From assembly GCF_018476525.1 (NCBI RefSeq), contig NZ_JAHCST010000023.1, forward strand, positions 1 to 64,000: a stretch of 64,000 bases of DNA. The letters run 5' to 3'. A program made the translations under genes and the position numbers. The DNA comes from Acrocarpospora catenulata (GTDB lineage: Bacteria > Actinomycetota > Actinomycetes > Streptosporangiales > Streptosporangiaceae). Positions 8,710 to 17,368 of the stretch are shown piece by piece. Below the pieces are notes generated by a model that saw nothing but the letters and a program-made list of their open reading frames with translations, was not told where the DNA came from and did no database searches. Within the stretch, counting starts at the first letter, position 1. Each line of letters opens with the position of its first letter.

Positions 8710-9150
8710 TCATTCGGCCGACTGGGCGATCGCGCGGAGCGCCAGCACGTACGACTGAAGTCCGAAGCCCGCGATGGTGCCGGTGGCCACCGCCGCCACC
8801 ACCGAGGTGTGCCGGAACTCCTCGCGCGCGCTCGGGTTGGAGATGTGCACCTCCACCAGGGGCGCGGTGCGCTGCGCGATGGCGTCGCGGAGCGCGTAGG
8901 AGTAGTGGGTGAACGCGGCGGGGTTGAGCACCACCGGGATCCTGCCGTCGGCGGCCTCGTGGATCCAGCCGACCATTTCGGCCTCGTCGTCGGTCTGCCG
9001 GACCTCGACCGCCAGCCCCAGCTCCTCCCCCGTCTTCCGGCACAGGTCGGCCAGGTCCGCGAAGGTCTGCGCGCCGTAGACGTCCGGCTCGCGGCTGCCC
9101 AGCCGCGCCAGGTTGGGCCCATTGAGCACGAGCACCGCCCGCATGGTCAC
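8710..9150 (-). CDS. aroQ: Type II 3-dehydroquinate dehydratase
   Basis: The 146-residue enzyme converts 3-dehydroquinate to 3-dehydroshikimate, step 3 of the shikimate pathway. Family landmarks are [10 protein letters not shown] (with the lid Arg), [15 protein letters not shown] (active-site His) and [15 protein letters not shown]. The length is typical for the dodecameric type II class. Last biosynthetic gene of aroC-aroK-aroB-aroQ; 3 bp separate it from the aroB stop. Confidence 0.96.
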   Translation of the reverse strand: MTMRAVLVLNGPNLARLGSREPDVYGAQTFADLADLCRKTGEELGLAVEVRQTDDEAEMVGWIHEAADGRIPVVLNPAAFTHYSYALRDAIAQRTAPLVEVHISNPSAREEFRHTSVVAAVATGTIAGFGLQSYVLALRAIAQSAE

Positions 9151-9153
9151 TCC

Positions 9154-10230
9154 CTAAACAGAGATCTGGAAGAAGGCCGCCTCAAGCAGCTCTTCCGGGG
9201 GGTCTTCCAGCCGGGACACCTGGGCGATGTCGTCCAGCACCACGAAACGGAGCTTGGCGCCGCGGGCCTTCTTGTCGATGCGCATGTGGTCGCGCAGGCG
9301 CGGCCAGGCGTCCCGCCGGTAGCCGGTGGGCAGGCCGACGGCGGTCAGGATGGCGCGGGTGCGGTCCACCACGGCGTCGGGGGCGCGGCCGGCCAGCCGG
9401 GAGAGCTCGGCGGCGTAGACCAGGCCGATGGCCACGGCCTCGCCGTGCCGGATGCGGTAGTCCTCGGCCCGCTCGATGGCGTGCGCCAGCGTGTGGCCGT
9501 AGTTGAGGATCTCCCGCAGGCCGCTCTCCTTCAGGTCGGCGCCGACCACGTCGGCCTTGACCTGGATCTTCCGCTCGATCAGCGCCCGGGTGTGCTCGCC
9601 CTCCGGGGTGCGGGCACCGGCCGGGTCGTCCTCGATCAGCATGAGGATGGTGGGGTCGGCGATGAAACCACCCTTGATGATCTCGGCGAGCCCGGCCACG
9701 TAGTCCTCGCGCGGCACCCCGGCCAGCGTGTTCAGCTCGCAGAGCACGCCCTTGGGCGGGTGGAAGGAGCCGACCAGGTTCTTGCCCTCGGGGGTGTTGA
9801 TCCCGGTCTTGCCGCCCACCGCCGCGTCCACCATGGCCAGCAGGGTGGTGGGCACCTGGACCACCTGGACGCCGCGCAGCCAGGTGGCCGCCGCGAAGCC
9901 CGCCAGGTCGGTGGTGGCGCCGCCGCCGACGCCGACCACGGCGTCCGAGCGGGTCATCCCGTACCGCCCGAAGGCCGACCAGAGCTCGGCGGCCACCTCG
10001 GCGGTCTTGGCCCGCTCCCCGTCGGGGACGGGCAGGCCGAGCACCTCGTACCCGGCCTTCTCCAGTTCGGCGCAGACCGGGCGGGAGAGCTCAGGCAGCG
10101 GGGCGGGGTAGATCACGGCGACCGTGCGCACCCCGTCGGCGAACAGGCCGGGCAGCTCGCCGAGCACGTCGGTGCCGACCACCACCTCGTACGGCGACTC
10201 GCCGCGCACCTGGATCCGGGAGGCGCTCAT
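9154..10230 (-). CDS. aroB: 3-dehydroquinate synthase
   Basis: The 358-residue enzyme cyclises DAHP to 3-dehydroquinate using NAD and a divalent metal. The cofactor loop GGGATTDLAGFAAATWLRG and the substrate segment GGKTGIN are intact, and NYGHTLAHAIE supplies metal-ligand His residues. It overlaps the upstream aroK stop by 4 bp and is followed 3 bp later by aroQ, so three sequential or near-sequential enzymes are co-translated. Confidence 0.97.
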   Translation of the reverse strand: MSASRIQVRGESPYEVVVGTDVLGELPGLFADGVRTVAVIYPAPLPELSRPVCAELEKAGYEVLGLPVPDGERAKTAEVAAELWSAFGRYGMTRSDAVVGVGGGATTDLAGFAAATWLRGVQVVQVPTTLLAMVDAAVGGKTGINTPEGKNLVGSFHPPKGVLCELNTLAGVPREDYVAGLAEIIKGGFIADPTILMLIEDDPAGARTPEGEHTRALIERKIQVKADVVGADLKESGLREILNYGHTLAHAIERAEDYRIRHGEAVAIGLVYAAELSRLAGRAPDAVVDRTRAILTAVGLPTGYRRDAWPRLRDHMRIDKKARGAKLRFVVLDDIAQVSRLEDPPEELLEAAFFQISV

Positions 10231-10751
10231 CGGGGGCCGCCCAGGGCCAGGGCGATCTCCTCGGCGACCTCCTCGGGCTCCCGGTCGTCGGTCGCGACCG
10301 CGAGGGTGGCCAGGTTCTCGTAGATCGGGCGGCGCTCCTCCATCAGCCGGCGCAGCTGGCTGCGCGGGTTGAGCACCAGCAGCGGGCGGGCGGTGGCCAG
10401 CCCGACCCTGCGCACCGCCTGGTCCAGGCCGACCTGGAGGTAGACGACGGTGTGCTCGGCCAGCAGCTGCTGGGTGGCCGGGTTGAGGATGGCCCCGCCG
10501 CCGACCGAGAGCACGCCTCCGTGCCCGGCCAGCGCCTCCCGGACGGCGACGGCCTCCAGCTCGCGGAAGCGCTCCTCGCCGTCCTCCACGAAGACGTCGC
10601 TGACAGACTTGCCCGCCACCGTCTCGACGTCGGCGTCGGTGTCCCGGAACGGGAGGTCGAGCCGCTCGGCCAGGAGCTGGCCGACGGTGGACTTGCCGGA
10701 ACCCGGCGGGCCGATGAGCACGGCCGTCGGGCCGCTCCGAACCGAATCCAT
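10227..10751 (-). CDS. aroK: Shikimate kinase
   Basis: The 174-residue P-loop kinase phosphorylates shikimate at O3. Walker A is GPPGSGKST near the N-terminus, the shikimate-binding DTD is in FRDTDADVE, and SVGGGAIL gives the GGG substrate loop. The lid region contains RPLL. It is ten bp downstream of aroC and coupled by a 4-bp overlap to aroB. Confidence 0.97.
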   Translation of the reverse strand: MDSVRSGPTAVLIGPPGSGKSTVGQLLAERLDLPFRDTDADVETVAGKSVSDVFVEDGEERFRELEAVAVREALAGHGGVLSVGGGAILNPATQQLLAEHTVVYLQVGLDQAVRRVGLATARPLLVLNPRSQLRRLMEERRPIYENLATLAVATDDREPEEVAEEIALALGGPR

Positions 10752-10761
10752 GATCGTGCCT

Positions 10762-11940
10762 TTACTTGATGACCATTGAGGAGAGGTAGCCGGCCAGGTT
10801 GCGGGCCACCTCCTCGACCGAGTCGCCGCCGAACTTCTCCACCGCCGCGTCGGCCAGCACCAGGGCGACCATGGCCTCGGCCACGATGGCCGCCGCCGGG
10901 ACCGCGCAGACGTCGGAGCGCTCGTGGTGGGCCTTGGCGGCCTCGCCGGTGAGCACGTCGATGGTGGCCAGCGCCCTGGGCACGGTGGAGATCGGCTTCA
11001 TCGCGGCGCTGACCCGCAGCGGCTCGCCGTTGCTCATGCCGCCCTCGACGCCACCGGCCCGGTTGGTGATGCGGCGCACCCCGTCGCGGGTGTTCTCGAT
11101 CTCGTCGTGCGCCCGGGAGCCCGGACGGCGGGCGGTCTCGAAGCCGTCGCCGACCCCCACGCCCTTGATCGCCTGGATGCCCATCAGGGCCCCGGCCAGC
11201 CGGGCGTCAAGCCGCCGGTCCCAGTGGGTGTAGCTGCCCAGGCCGGGCGGCAGGCCGTAGGCTACCACCTCGACCACGCCGCCGAGGGTGTCGCCGTCCT
11301 TGTGCGCCTTGTCGATCTCCGCCACCATGGCGGCGCTCCCTGCGGGGTCGAAGCAGCGCACGGGGTCGGCGTCGATGGCCGCCAGGTCGCCCGGGCCCGG
11401 CAGTTCGGTGGCGGGGCTGGCGGCCGAGCCGATGGAGAGCACGTGGCTGATGATCTCGACGCCGAGGGCCTGCTTGAGGAAGTTCTTGGCCACCTGGCCG
11501 AGGGCCACCCTGGCGGCGGTCTCCCGGGCGCTGGCCCGGTCCAGCACGGGGCGGGCGTCGTCGAAGCCGTACTTCTGCATGCCGGCCAGGTCGGCGTGGC
11601 CGGGGCGGGGGCGGGAGCGCGGGGCGTTGCGGGCCACGCCCTCCAGCAGCTCGGGGTCGACCGGGTCGGCCGCCATGACCTGTTCCCACTTGGGCCACTC
11701 GGTGTTGCCGATGCGGATGGCGACCGGGGAGCCGAGGGTGCGGCCGTGGCGCACGCCGCCGACTACGGAGAGCTCGTCCTGCTCGAACTTCATCCGGGCC
11801 CCGCGGCCGTAGCCGAGCCGGCGCCGGCGCAGGGCCTCGGCCAGTTCGGCCGTGGTCACCTCCACCCCGGCGGGCAGCCCTTCGAGGATCGCGACGAGTT
11901 CGGGGCCATGGGACTCCCCGGCGGTCAACCAGCGCAACAT
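10762..11940 (-). CDS. aroC: Chorismate synthase
   Basis: The 392-residue protein begins [19 protein letters not shown], the canonical N-terminus; a 14-residue upstream extension in the same frame is unlikely. It removes phosphate from EPSP with reduced FMN to give chorismate. The FMN-binding motifs [15 protein letters not shown] and GVGVGDGFE are present, as is the [12 protein letters not shown] signature. First gene of the aroCKBQ run; a prepilin peptidase gene lies 72 bp upstream. Confidence 0.97.
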   Translation of the reverse strand: MLRWLTAGESHGPELVAILEGLPAGVEVTTAELAEALRRRRLGYGRGARMKFEQDELSVVGGVRHGRTLGSPVAIRIGNTEWPKWEQVMAADPVDPELLEGVARNAPRSRPRPGHADLAGMQKYGFDDARPVLDRASARETAARVALGQVAKNFLKQALGVEIISHVLSIGSAASPATELPGPGDLAAIDADPVRCFDPAGSAAMVAEIDKAHKDGDTLGGVVEVVAYGLPPGLGSYTHWDRRLDARLAGALMGIQAIKGVGVGDGFETARRPGSRAHDEIENTRDGVRRITNRAGGVEGGMSNGEPLRVSAAMKPISTVPRALATIDVLTGEAAKAHHERSDVCAVPAAAIVAEAMVALVLADAAVEKFGGDSVEEVARNLAGYLSSMVIK

Positions 11941-12012
11941 GACACCAAGTCTTCCACGGGTACCACAGTGCGACCGCCACACGTCCCATCAGTCAAGACA
12001 GTGGAACTTTCC

Positions 12013-12666
12013 CTACTTCCAGATGAGCACGGCCAGCAGGGCTCCTGTGATCATGAAAGGGCCGAACGGGAAGGCGGTCCGGCGTGTCGCCCTTTTCGTC
12101 GCCAGCAGGCCGAGGGCGTACAGGGCGCCCAGCAGTTGTCCGCCCACTCCGGCCAGCACCGCCGTGTTCACGCCGACCGCGCCCGAGAGCAGGCCGAGCA
12201 GCACGCCCAGCTTGACGTCCCCCAGCCCCACTCCGGCCGGACTGGCCAGCCAGAGCAGCAGGTAGACCCCGCCGGTCGCCAGCCCGCAGGCCAGTCCCAT
12301 GGGCAACTGGCCGGTCGGCGCCAGCAGCCCGGCCACCACCAGGTACGACGGCAGGGTGACCACGTCCGGCAACCGGAAGGTCCGCCAGTCGACCAGGGTC
12401 AGCACGGCCCCGGCGGCCACCCCGTACAGCAGGGCCGGCAGCAGCGGGCTCCCCCAGAACCGCCAGCCCACCAGCCCGAAGACGACCCCGGTGACCAGCT
12501 CCGCCAGGTACGGCCTGCGCGGCACGGGCGCCGCCGTGCGGAAGGCCAGGACCGCCTCCTGCCGGGCGTCCTGGGTCTCCTCACCGAACCCCGCGGCCAG
12601 CGCCCGCGCGTAACTCCCGGCGACACCCCCGGCCAGTACGAGCCCCCCCAGCCCAATCCAGAACAC
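12013..12666 (-). CDS. Prepilin peptidase-like A24 aspartyl protease
   Basis: The 217-residue membrane protein has about seven hydrophobic segments and both A24 catalytic aspartates: one in LTLVDWRTFRLPD and one in the GVGLGDVKLG motif (the GxGD signature). The N-terminal methyltransferase domain of full-length PilD is absent, as in many actinobacterial TadV/CpaA-type enzymes. It should cleave type IV or Flp prepilins in the membrane, but no pilin gene is in this window. It sits directly upstream of aroC, an arrangement known in actinomycetes. Confidence 0.88.
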   Translation of the reverse strand: MFWIGLGGLVLAGGVAGSYARALAAGFGEETQDARQEAVLAFRTAAPVPRRPYLAELVTGVVFGLVGWRFWGSPLLPALLYGVAAGAVLTLVDWRTFRLPDVVTLPSYLVVAGLLAPTGQLPMGLACGLATGGVYLLLWLASPAGVGLGDVKLGVLLGLLSGAVGVNTAVLAGVGGQLLGALYALGLLATKRATRRTAFPFGPFMITGALLAVLIWK

Positions 12667-12693
12667 CCGGTGACCGTAACCTCTGCCCGGCCC

Positions 12694-13239
12694 TCACGAA
12701 CGGCGAAGCCGGAAGTGCGGCCATCGCCTGCGTTTGGAGTCCACCTTCAGCACGGTCACGTCGGGTCCGGACAGCTCCGCCAGCGAGGCGGGGTCGGCGA
12801 TGGCGGCCAGGGCGCGCAGCATGGTGCCCTCGACGGTGAACGGGACAGGACCGGCCACGTCGATCACCACGGCGGCGGCGTTCTCGTGCAGGGCGGCCTG
12901 GCAGACCTGAGGGGTGCGCGACTGGATGGGGCGGGCGTCCGGTCGCCAGCGGGCGAGGGCCTCGCTGCCCGTGAACGCCAGCACGGCCTCCCGGCCGTCC
13001 CTGCCGACCAGCTTGGGCAGGGCCATCTCGCTCTCCTTCTCCTGACGCAGCCCGTGCGCGCCGACCTCGGACTCGGTCAGCAGGGCCACCACAGGGACCA
13101 GCAGGCGGGCGGTGCTCAGGGCGGAGAGCACCTCTGCGGCGGAAGCCGTACCGGCCTGGTAGGCGGTCAGAGCGGCGGCCACGGCCGGGTCGGGGCTGCC
13201 GTCGTCGGCGGGAAGGAGCGGATTCGGGATGCTGGGCAC
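12694..13239 (-). CDS. SseB family protein
   Basis: The 181-residue protein matches the SseB N-terminal domain: an N-terminal helix followed by a beta-alpha region with LLVPVVALL and ALPKLVGRDGREAVLAFTGSEAL, typical of the family. The molecular role in actinomycetes is unknown. It is 27 bp upstream of the prepilin peptidase gene and is likely the first gene of the shikimate transcript. A 10-bp GC hairpin at 13254-13280 separates it from the amidohydrolase gene. Confidence 0.85.
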   Translation of the reverse strand: MPSIPNPLLPADDGSPDPAVAAALTAYQAGTASAAEVLSALSTARLLVPVVALLTESEVGAHGLRQEKESEMALPKLVGRDGREAVLAFTGSEALARWRPDARPIQSRTPQVCQAALHENAAAVVIDVAGPVPFTVEGTMLRALAAIADPASLAELSGPDVTVLKVDSKRRRWPHFRLRRS

Positions 13240-13253
13240 GTCTGGCGAGGATA

Positions 13254-13280
13254 CCCGGGGGGGCGGTCGGCCCCCCCGGG
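13254..13280 (-). terminator. Very strong GC hairpin after the amidohydrolase operon
   Basis: A perfect 10-bp stem (CCCGGGGGGG / CCCCCCCGGG) with a 7-nt loop lies 5 bp past the stop of the leftward ring-opening amidohydrolase and just before the SseB gene start. It is the likely end of the carbamate kinase-amidohydrolase transcript. Confidence 0.7.
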
Positions 13281-13285
13281 ACGGG

Positions 13286-14383
13286 TCAGCCGAGATCGGC
13301 GATGGCGATCACCGGGCCGCCGCCGCTGGGGCCCTGGTGGACGGCGGCGACGCTGACGAAGACCGCCGGGTCGCCGGTGACGCTGGCCGCCACGCCGCCC
13401 ACGGTGGCCTTGATCTGGCGGTGCCAGTGCACGTCGGAGTCGTCCAGCATGATGTTGCGCCGCCCGCGCACCTGTCCGGTGGGGTCGGCCTCGCACTTCA
13501 TGAACAGGTTGACCAGGCGGTCGCCCAGGTCGCTGGGGTGCGGGCGGTCGGGCAGGTCGATGCCGCTGTCCCGGATGGCGGCCCAGATGCCGTCGGCGTC
13601 CAGCGCGTCCCGCATCACCGAGTGCCCGGCGCGGTACCTGCCGCCGATGCCGCGCACGTTGCCGACCACCACGATCTGGGCCCGGTCCAGTTCGACCCCG
13701 CTGGAGCAGGAGGCGACCGAGGAGTAGAGCGAGAGGTCCTTGTGGATCTGCTCGGCGCTCGGCATCTCGATCTCGCCGAGGGCGACCGCGATGCCCAGCG
13801 CGGTGGTGGAGTTGGAGATGTCCATGGAGAGGCCGGTCTCCTCGGTGATCACCTCGTGGCCGCGCGACTTGGCGTCGTTGATGGTGGCCAGCGTGAGCAG
13901 CGGCGTCTTGGTCTGCACGTAGTGCACGTCGGCCGGGTCGTCGATACCGGCGATCTTCATGGCCTCGCGGACCCCGGCGGCCACCTTCTCCACCATGGCC
14001 GGGCGCCCGATGTCCTCCGGCAGGATGACCTCGCTCATCGCGATGCCCACGCTCAGCCGCGGCTCGTCGGTCGGTACGGCCTTGGCCGGGTCAATGGTGG
14101 CGAAGACGGTGGCATGCGGGCTGAGCACCCCGTCGGTCCCCCCGGACCAGACCAGCGGCACGCTCTCCGGCGAGGGATGCCCCTTGGCCGCCAGCACCTC
14201 GCGGAAGGCCCGGTCGGCCAAAATCCGGGTGTAGTCGTTCACCCCGCCGTTGCCCTCGGTCTTGCCGATCACAGCGAGCACCCGGGCGGCCTCGATCACC
14301 CCGTCGTCGATGAGCCTGGCCAGCCCCGACGCGTCGGTGACGCTCTCGATGGCGACCTTGCGCACCTCAATAGGATCCGGCAT
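13286..14383 (-). CDS. Ring-opening amidohydrolase (barbiturase / cyanuric acid hydrolase family)
   Basis: The 365-residue protein shows the threefold repeat of the AtzD/TrzD/barbiturase family, each repeat ending in a Lys/Ser-bearing loop: [15 protein letters not shown] near residue 40, [12 protein letters not shown] near 83, [16 protein letters not shown] near 220, and [13 protein letters not shown] at the C-terminus. The family hydrolyses cyclic imides, either barbiturate (oxidative pyrimidine breakdown) or cyanurate. Sequence alone does not settle which. The gene starts one base after the carbamate kinase stop. That pairing fits a pathway whose products yield carbamoyl phosphate, but no carbamoyl-transfer enzyme is seen here. 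Confidence 0.9.
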   Translation of the reverse strand: MPDPIEVRKVAIESVTDASGLARLIDDGVIEAARVLAVIGKTEGNGGVNDYTRILADRAFREVLAAKGHPSPESVPLVWSGGTDGVLSPHATVFATIDPAKAVPTDEPRLSVGIAMSEVILPEDIGRPAMVEKVAAGVREAMKIAGIDDPADVHYVQTKTPLLTLATINDAKSRGHEVITEETGLSMDISNSTTALGIAVALGEIEMPSAEQIHKDLSLYSSVASCSSGVELDRAQIVVVGNVRGIGGRYRAGHSVMRDALDADGIWAAIRDSGIDLPDRPHPSDLGDRLVNLFMKCEADPTGQVRGRRNIMLDDSDVHWHRQIKATVGGVAASVTGDPAVFVSVAAVHQGPSGGGPVIAIADLG

Positions 14384-15298
14384 CTAACTCTCCGTTACCC
14401 TCGTCCCAATATTTCCTGACAAAGCGTCTTTTATGTGTTCAAGGGAGGTGATGACGGAGCAGCGTCCGCCGTCCTCCACGAAGCGCAGGGCCGCCTCGAC
14501 CTTGGGCCCCATGCTGCCGCTGCCGAAGTGCCCAGCCGTCTGGAGCTTCCGCAACTCCGCCACGGTGACCGCCTCGATCGGGCGGGCTTGTGGCGTGCCG
14601 TACCCGATGACGGCGTTGGGCACGTCGGTGGCGATCACCAGCACTCTGGCCCCCACCGCCCGGGCCAGCACAGCCGCCGCCAGGTCCTTGTCGATGACCG
14701 CCTCCACCCCGCCGAGCCGCCCGTCCGCTCCCCTGGCCACCGGCACTCCCCCGCCGCCGGCGGCGACGATCGTGTAGCCGGCCTCCATCAGCGTCACGGC
14801 CGTGCCCGCGTCCAGGATCTCGATCGGCCGGGGCGAGGGCACCACCCGGCGCCAGCCCCGCTCGAACTTCCGCCAGGTCTGGCCGAGCCGCTCAAACTTG
14901 CGGGCCTCCTCCTCGGAGAAGTACTGCCCGATTGGTTTGACCGGATCGGCGAACGCCGGGTCGTCGACGTCCACCAGCGTGCGGGTGACCACCGTGGCGG
15001 CCGGGATGGGGTCCAGCGCGTTCATGATGAGCGTGCCCAGGGTGCCCTGGGTCTGCGCGCCACACCAGTCCAGCGGCACCGGCGGCACCACGTGCGCGGT
15101 GAGCTGGTTCTTCAGCAGGATGTTGCCCACCTGCGGCCCGTTGCCGTGGGTGAGCACCACCTGGTGTCCCTCCCTGATCAGGGCGGAGACATGCGTCATG
15201 GCCAGTTCGATGGCCCGCGTCTGGTCGGCGGGAGACGCGCTCCCATCCGGAGCGGTCATCGCGTTCCCGCCGAGCGCGATCAGTACGCGTTCACCCAC
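14384..15298 (-). CDS. arcC: Carbamate kinase
   Basis: The 304-residue amino-acid-kinase-fold enzyme makes ATP and carbamate from carbamoyl phosphate and ADP (reversible). Signatures are LIALGGNAM at the N-terminus, VLTHGNGPQVGNIL, the family-specific DWCGAQTQGTLGTLI, and AAGGGGVPV followed by AVIDKDLAA. It abuts the ring-opening amidohydrolase with no gap, and no arginine deiminase or ornithine transcarbamylase genes are present. It therefore probably serves cyclic ureide or imide breakdown rather than the arginine deiminase route. Confidence 0.93.
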   Translation of the reverse strand: MGERVLIALGGNAMTAPDGSASPADQTRAIELAMTHVSALIREGHQVVLTHGNGPQVGNILLKNQLTAHVVPPVPLDWCGAQTQGTLGTLIMNALDPIPAATVVTRTLVDVDDPAFADPVKPIGQYFSEEEARKFERLGQTWRKFERGWRRVVPSPRPIEILDAGTAVTLMEAGYTIVAAGGGGVPVARGADGRLGGVEAVIDKDLAAAVLARAVGARVLVIATDVPNAVIGYGTPQARPIEAVTVAELRKLQTAGHFGSGSMGPKVEAALRFVEDGGRCSVITSLEHIKDALSGNIGTRVTES

Positions 15299-15374
15299 AG
15301 TGCGAAACTAGCCGGGCCCCCCAGCCCTGGCATGGGCGACTCTCGCCCACCAGAGCCATTTCCGTCGGCATATT

Positions 15375-16442
15375 TCACCAAGTACGGCCCCCGCAGGGCC
15401 CTCCGGCCGTGGCGACCAGGTCCCGGTTGGGCAGGTCCAGCTCCACGGTGGCCAGCGTGATGTGGTCGTCGTCCTGCCCCGGCGCCTTGTGGTGGCAGAC
15501 GCCTCCGGCGTGCCGGGACATCACCTCTTTGACCTTCTCCGTGCTGGGCTCGGCGGTGTGCCCGCGCAGCCCCCGCCGGAGCAGGTCGCGCCGGATCAGC
15601 GTGCCGGGATGCTGACGGGGAAAAGGGTCGTGCGGCACCACCCTGGGGTCCAGGAAGTGGTTGGTGTGCACGAGCATGCCGTCGTCCTCGGGGGTGGTCC
15701 ACCCCGGGCCGCCCGGGTGAAGCTCGGCGGAGATCGCCGTCTTCCCGTCCTCGCCGTAGGAGACCAGGTTGAGCGAGGAGGAGGCCGAGACGGGGGCGTG
15801 GGCCAGCAGATACGCCGCCGAGGTGACGGTGTCGCACTCGTCCAGCACCCGGCGGGCGGCCACGTGCACCGGCAGGCCGATGCCGTCCTCCCCGTCGTCG
15901 TCGTGGTGGAGCCGGGTGAACAGCAGGCCGAGCCCGGACCCGTTGACGCCGATCTTGCCGACCACGCCGTACTCGGTGAGCGTCTTGGTGACCCGGCCGT
16001 CGGCGTGCGGGATCGTCCACACCAGCCAGCCGTCGGCCATCTCCCGCATCCAGTCCCAGGTCTGCACGGCCACCGGCGGGCTCTGTTCGTCCTCGCCGAG
16101 CAGCACCACGGCCGAGCACTCGCTCGCCGGCGGCCCGTCCAGCAGGGCGAGGATCTCGGTGCGGGCGTTGATGGCGGCGATGTCGGTGACCGGGAGGCGC
16201 GCCCCCTCCGCGATGCCGGAGATCTCCTCGGCCAGTTCCGGGGCCCACGCCTCGATGGCCTTCAGACCGCGGGTGCCGAGGTCGTCGATGTCCACGTGGA
16301 GGCCGCCGCGCTGGTGAAACACCTGACGGTAGAGGTCCACGGTGCGGGCCACCTGTACGGCGTGGGCCCGGCCGAATTCGTGGCCGCGATCGAAGGGGTC
16401 GTTGACTGAGGAGGTGTAGGCGCGGATCACGATATTCAGCAT
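15375..16442 (-). CDS. C45-family (acyl-CoA:6-APA acyltransferase-like) Ntn hydrolase
   Basis: The 355-residue protein resembles the autoproteolytic C45 peptidase family. The expected nucleophile is Cys109 in the conserved SECSAV context, preceded by the NARTEIL motif. In characterised members the proenzyme cuts itself before this Cys and then hydrolyses or transfers amides. An alternative ATG at 16487 adds 15 residues; neither has a strong ribosome site. It lies between a hotdog-fold protein and carbamate kinase on the same strand, so an amide-cleaving role in the same pathway is plausible but unproven. Confidence 0.82.
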   Translation of the reverse strand: MLNIVIRAYTSSVNDPFDRGHEFGRAHAVQVARTVDLYRQVFHQRGGLHVDIDDLGTRGLKAIEAWAPELAEEISGIAEGARLPVTDIAAINARTEILALLDGPPASECSAVVLLGEDEQSPPVAVQTWDWMREMADGWLVWTIPHADGRVTKTLTEYGVVGKIGVNGSGLGLLFTRLHHDDDGEDGIGLPVHVAARRVLDECDTVTSAAYLLAHAPVSASSSLNLVSYGEDGKTAISAELHPGGPGWTTPEDDGMLVHTNHFLDPRVVPHDPFPRQHPGTLIRRDLLRRGLRGHTAEPSTEKVKEVMSRHAGGVCHHKAPGQDDDHITLATVELDLPNRDLVATAGGPCGGRTW

Positions 16443-16507
16443 CTCATTTCGTGACACCCCGAACTCGCTCCGAAATGTGATCCTCATCACGTCGTCTGAG
16501 CAGTGGC

Positions 16508-17188
16508 TCAGGCGTCGACTGCGATCCAGGTGGCGTGACTGGCGGCTACCAAGCGTCCGGACGGCTCGTAGATCCCCGCTGAGCCGTACAGTTTGCGGCG
16601 TTCTGTACCTTCTGACCTGGCCACGATGGTGTAGGTAGTTCCCGGGAAGAGTGATCCGTACACCCGGGCGGTGAGGCGGCCGAGCAGCGCGACGCGGCCG
16701 GCGACCAGGTGCACCCAGCCGGTCGGGCAGTCCAGGGCGCCCCAGACGTGGGTGAGCGGGAGGGTGGCCGACCACTCGGCCAGCGCGGGGTGGGCGTACC
16801 AGAGCGCGGCCAGCTCGCCGGGGCGGTCGGTCGGGACGGGATGCACCCGCAGACCGTCGCCGGGCTCGCGGTGACCGCAGACGAAGCAGCCGGGGAAGGG
16901 GTGGCTCCGCTCGCCGGGGAAGGCGCCGCGGATCCGGCCGGGGTCGATCATCGGGGGCGGCTCCAGCACGGTGTCCACGGGGCGGGCCTCGACCAGCAGC
17001 TGGTCGCCGTCGTAGACGTGGACCGCAGAAGGGTGCTTCTCCAGGCGGACCTCGGTGTCCAGGGGGGTGGCGGCGCGCAGCGTCACCTCGACGGTGGTGC
17101 CCGGCGGGAGGTAGCTGGCCGCGTGCCCGGCGATCCAGCCGCCGTTGGCCCGTCCGTCCGGCCCGCGGAACTGGTCGGAAATCTTCAT
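16508..17188 (-). CDS. Hotdog-fold protein, PaaI-like thioesterase
   Basis: The 226-residue protein starting MKISDQFRGPDG (GGAG 5 bp upstream) has two hotdog-like halves. The first holds NGGWIAGHAASYL, matching the substrate helix of acyl-CoA thioesterases. The second begins after a short Cys motif (FPGCFVCG) and contains WGALDCPTGW. The Cys motif matches a subfamily with the pattern CFVCG seen in many actinobacterial proteins. The acyl substrate is unknown. First gene of the leftward run into the C45 hydrolase, 65 bp downstream. Confidence 0.75.
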   Translation of the reverse strand: MKISDQFRGPDGRANGGWIAGHAASYLPPGTTVEVTLRAATPLDTEVRLEKHPSAVHVYDGDQLLVEARPVDTVLEPPPMIDPGRIRGAFPGERSHPFPGCFVCGHREPGDGLRVHPVPTDRPGELAALWYAHPALAEWSATLPLTHVWGALDCPTGWVHLVAGRVALLGRLTARVYGSLFPGTTYTIVARSEGTERRKLYGSAGIYEPSGRLVAASHATWIAVDA

Positions 17189-17293
17189 TGCTCCAGGGTG
17201 CCGGATGTCACTTAACACGTACTTCACGATGGCTTGCCGGCCCTTCGTCGCGCGATCCCGCCCGTTTACCGAAAAGCCCCGATTTTTCGGGAT

Positions 17294-17307
17294 TGAGAGC
17301 GCTCCCA
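17294..17307. promoter_or_regulatory. CebR/LacI-type operator candidate
   Basis: TGAGAGCGCTCCCA differs at one position from the TGGGAGCGCTCCCA palindrome bound by the cellobiose repressor CebR in Streptomyces. It lies in the divergent gap between the thioesterase and the DUF574 methyltransferase, about 60 bp upstream of the latter. No LacI-family gene is in the window. Confidence 0.45.
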
Positions 17308-17368
17308 CACAGCCGGACATTGGCTAGGATCTCGAAAAATATCGTCCAGAACCGGGAGCCGTCCTGAC

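Noticed and set aside
14384-15298. Arginine deiminase pathway
   Set aside because: Carbamate kinase is present, but arcA, arcB and arcD are not; its neighbour is a ring-opening amidohydrolase.
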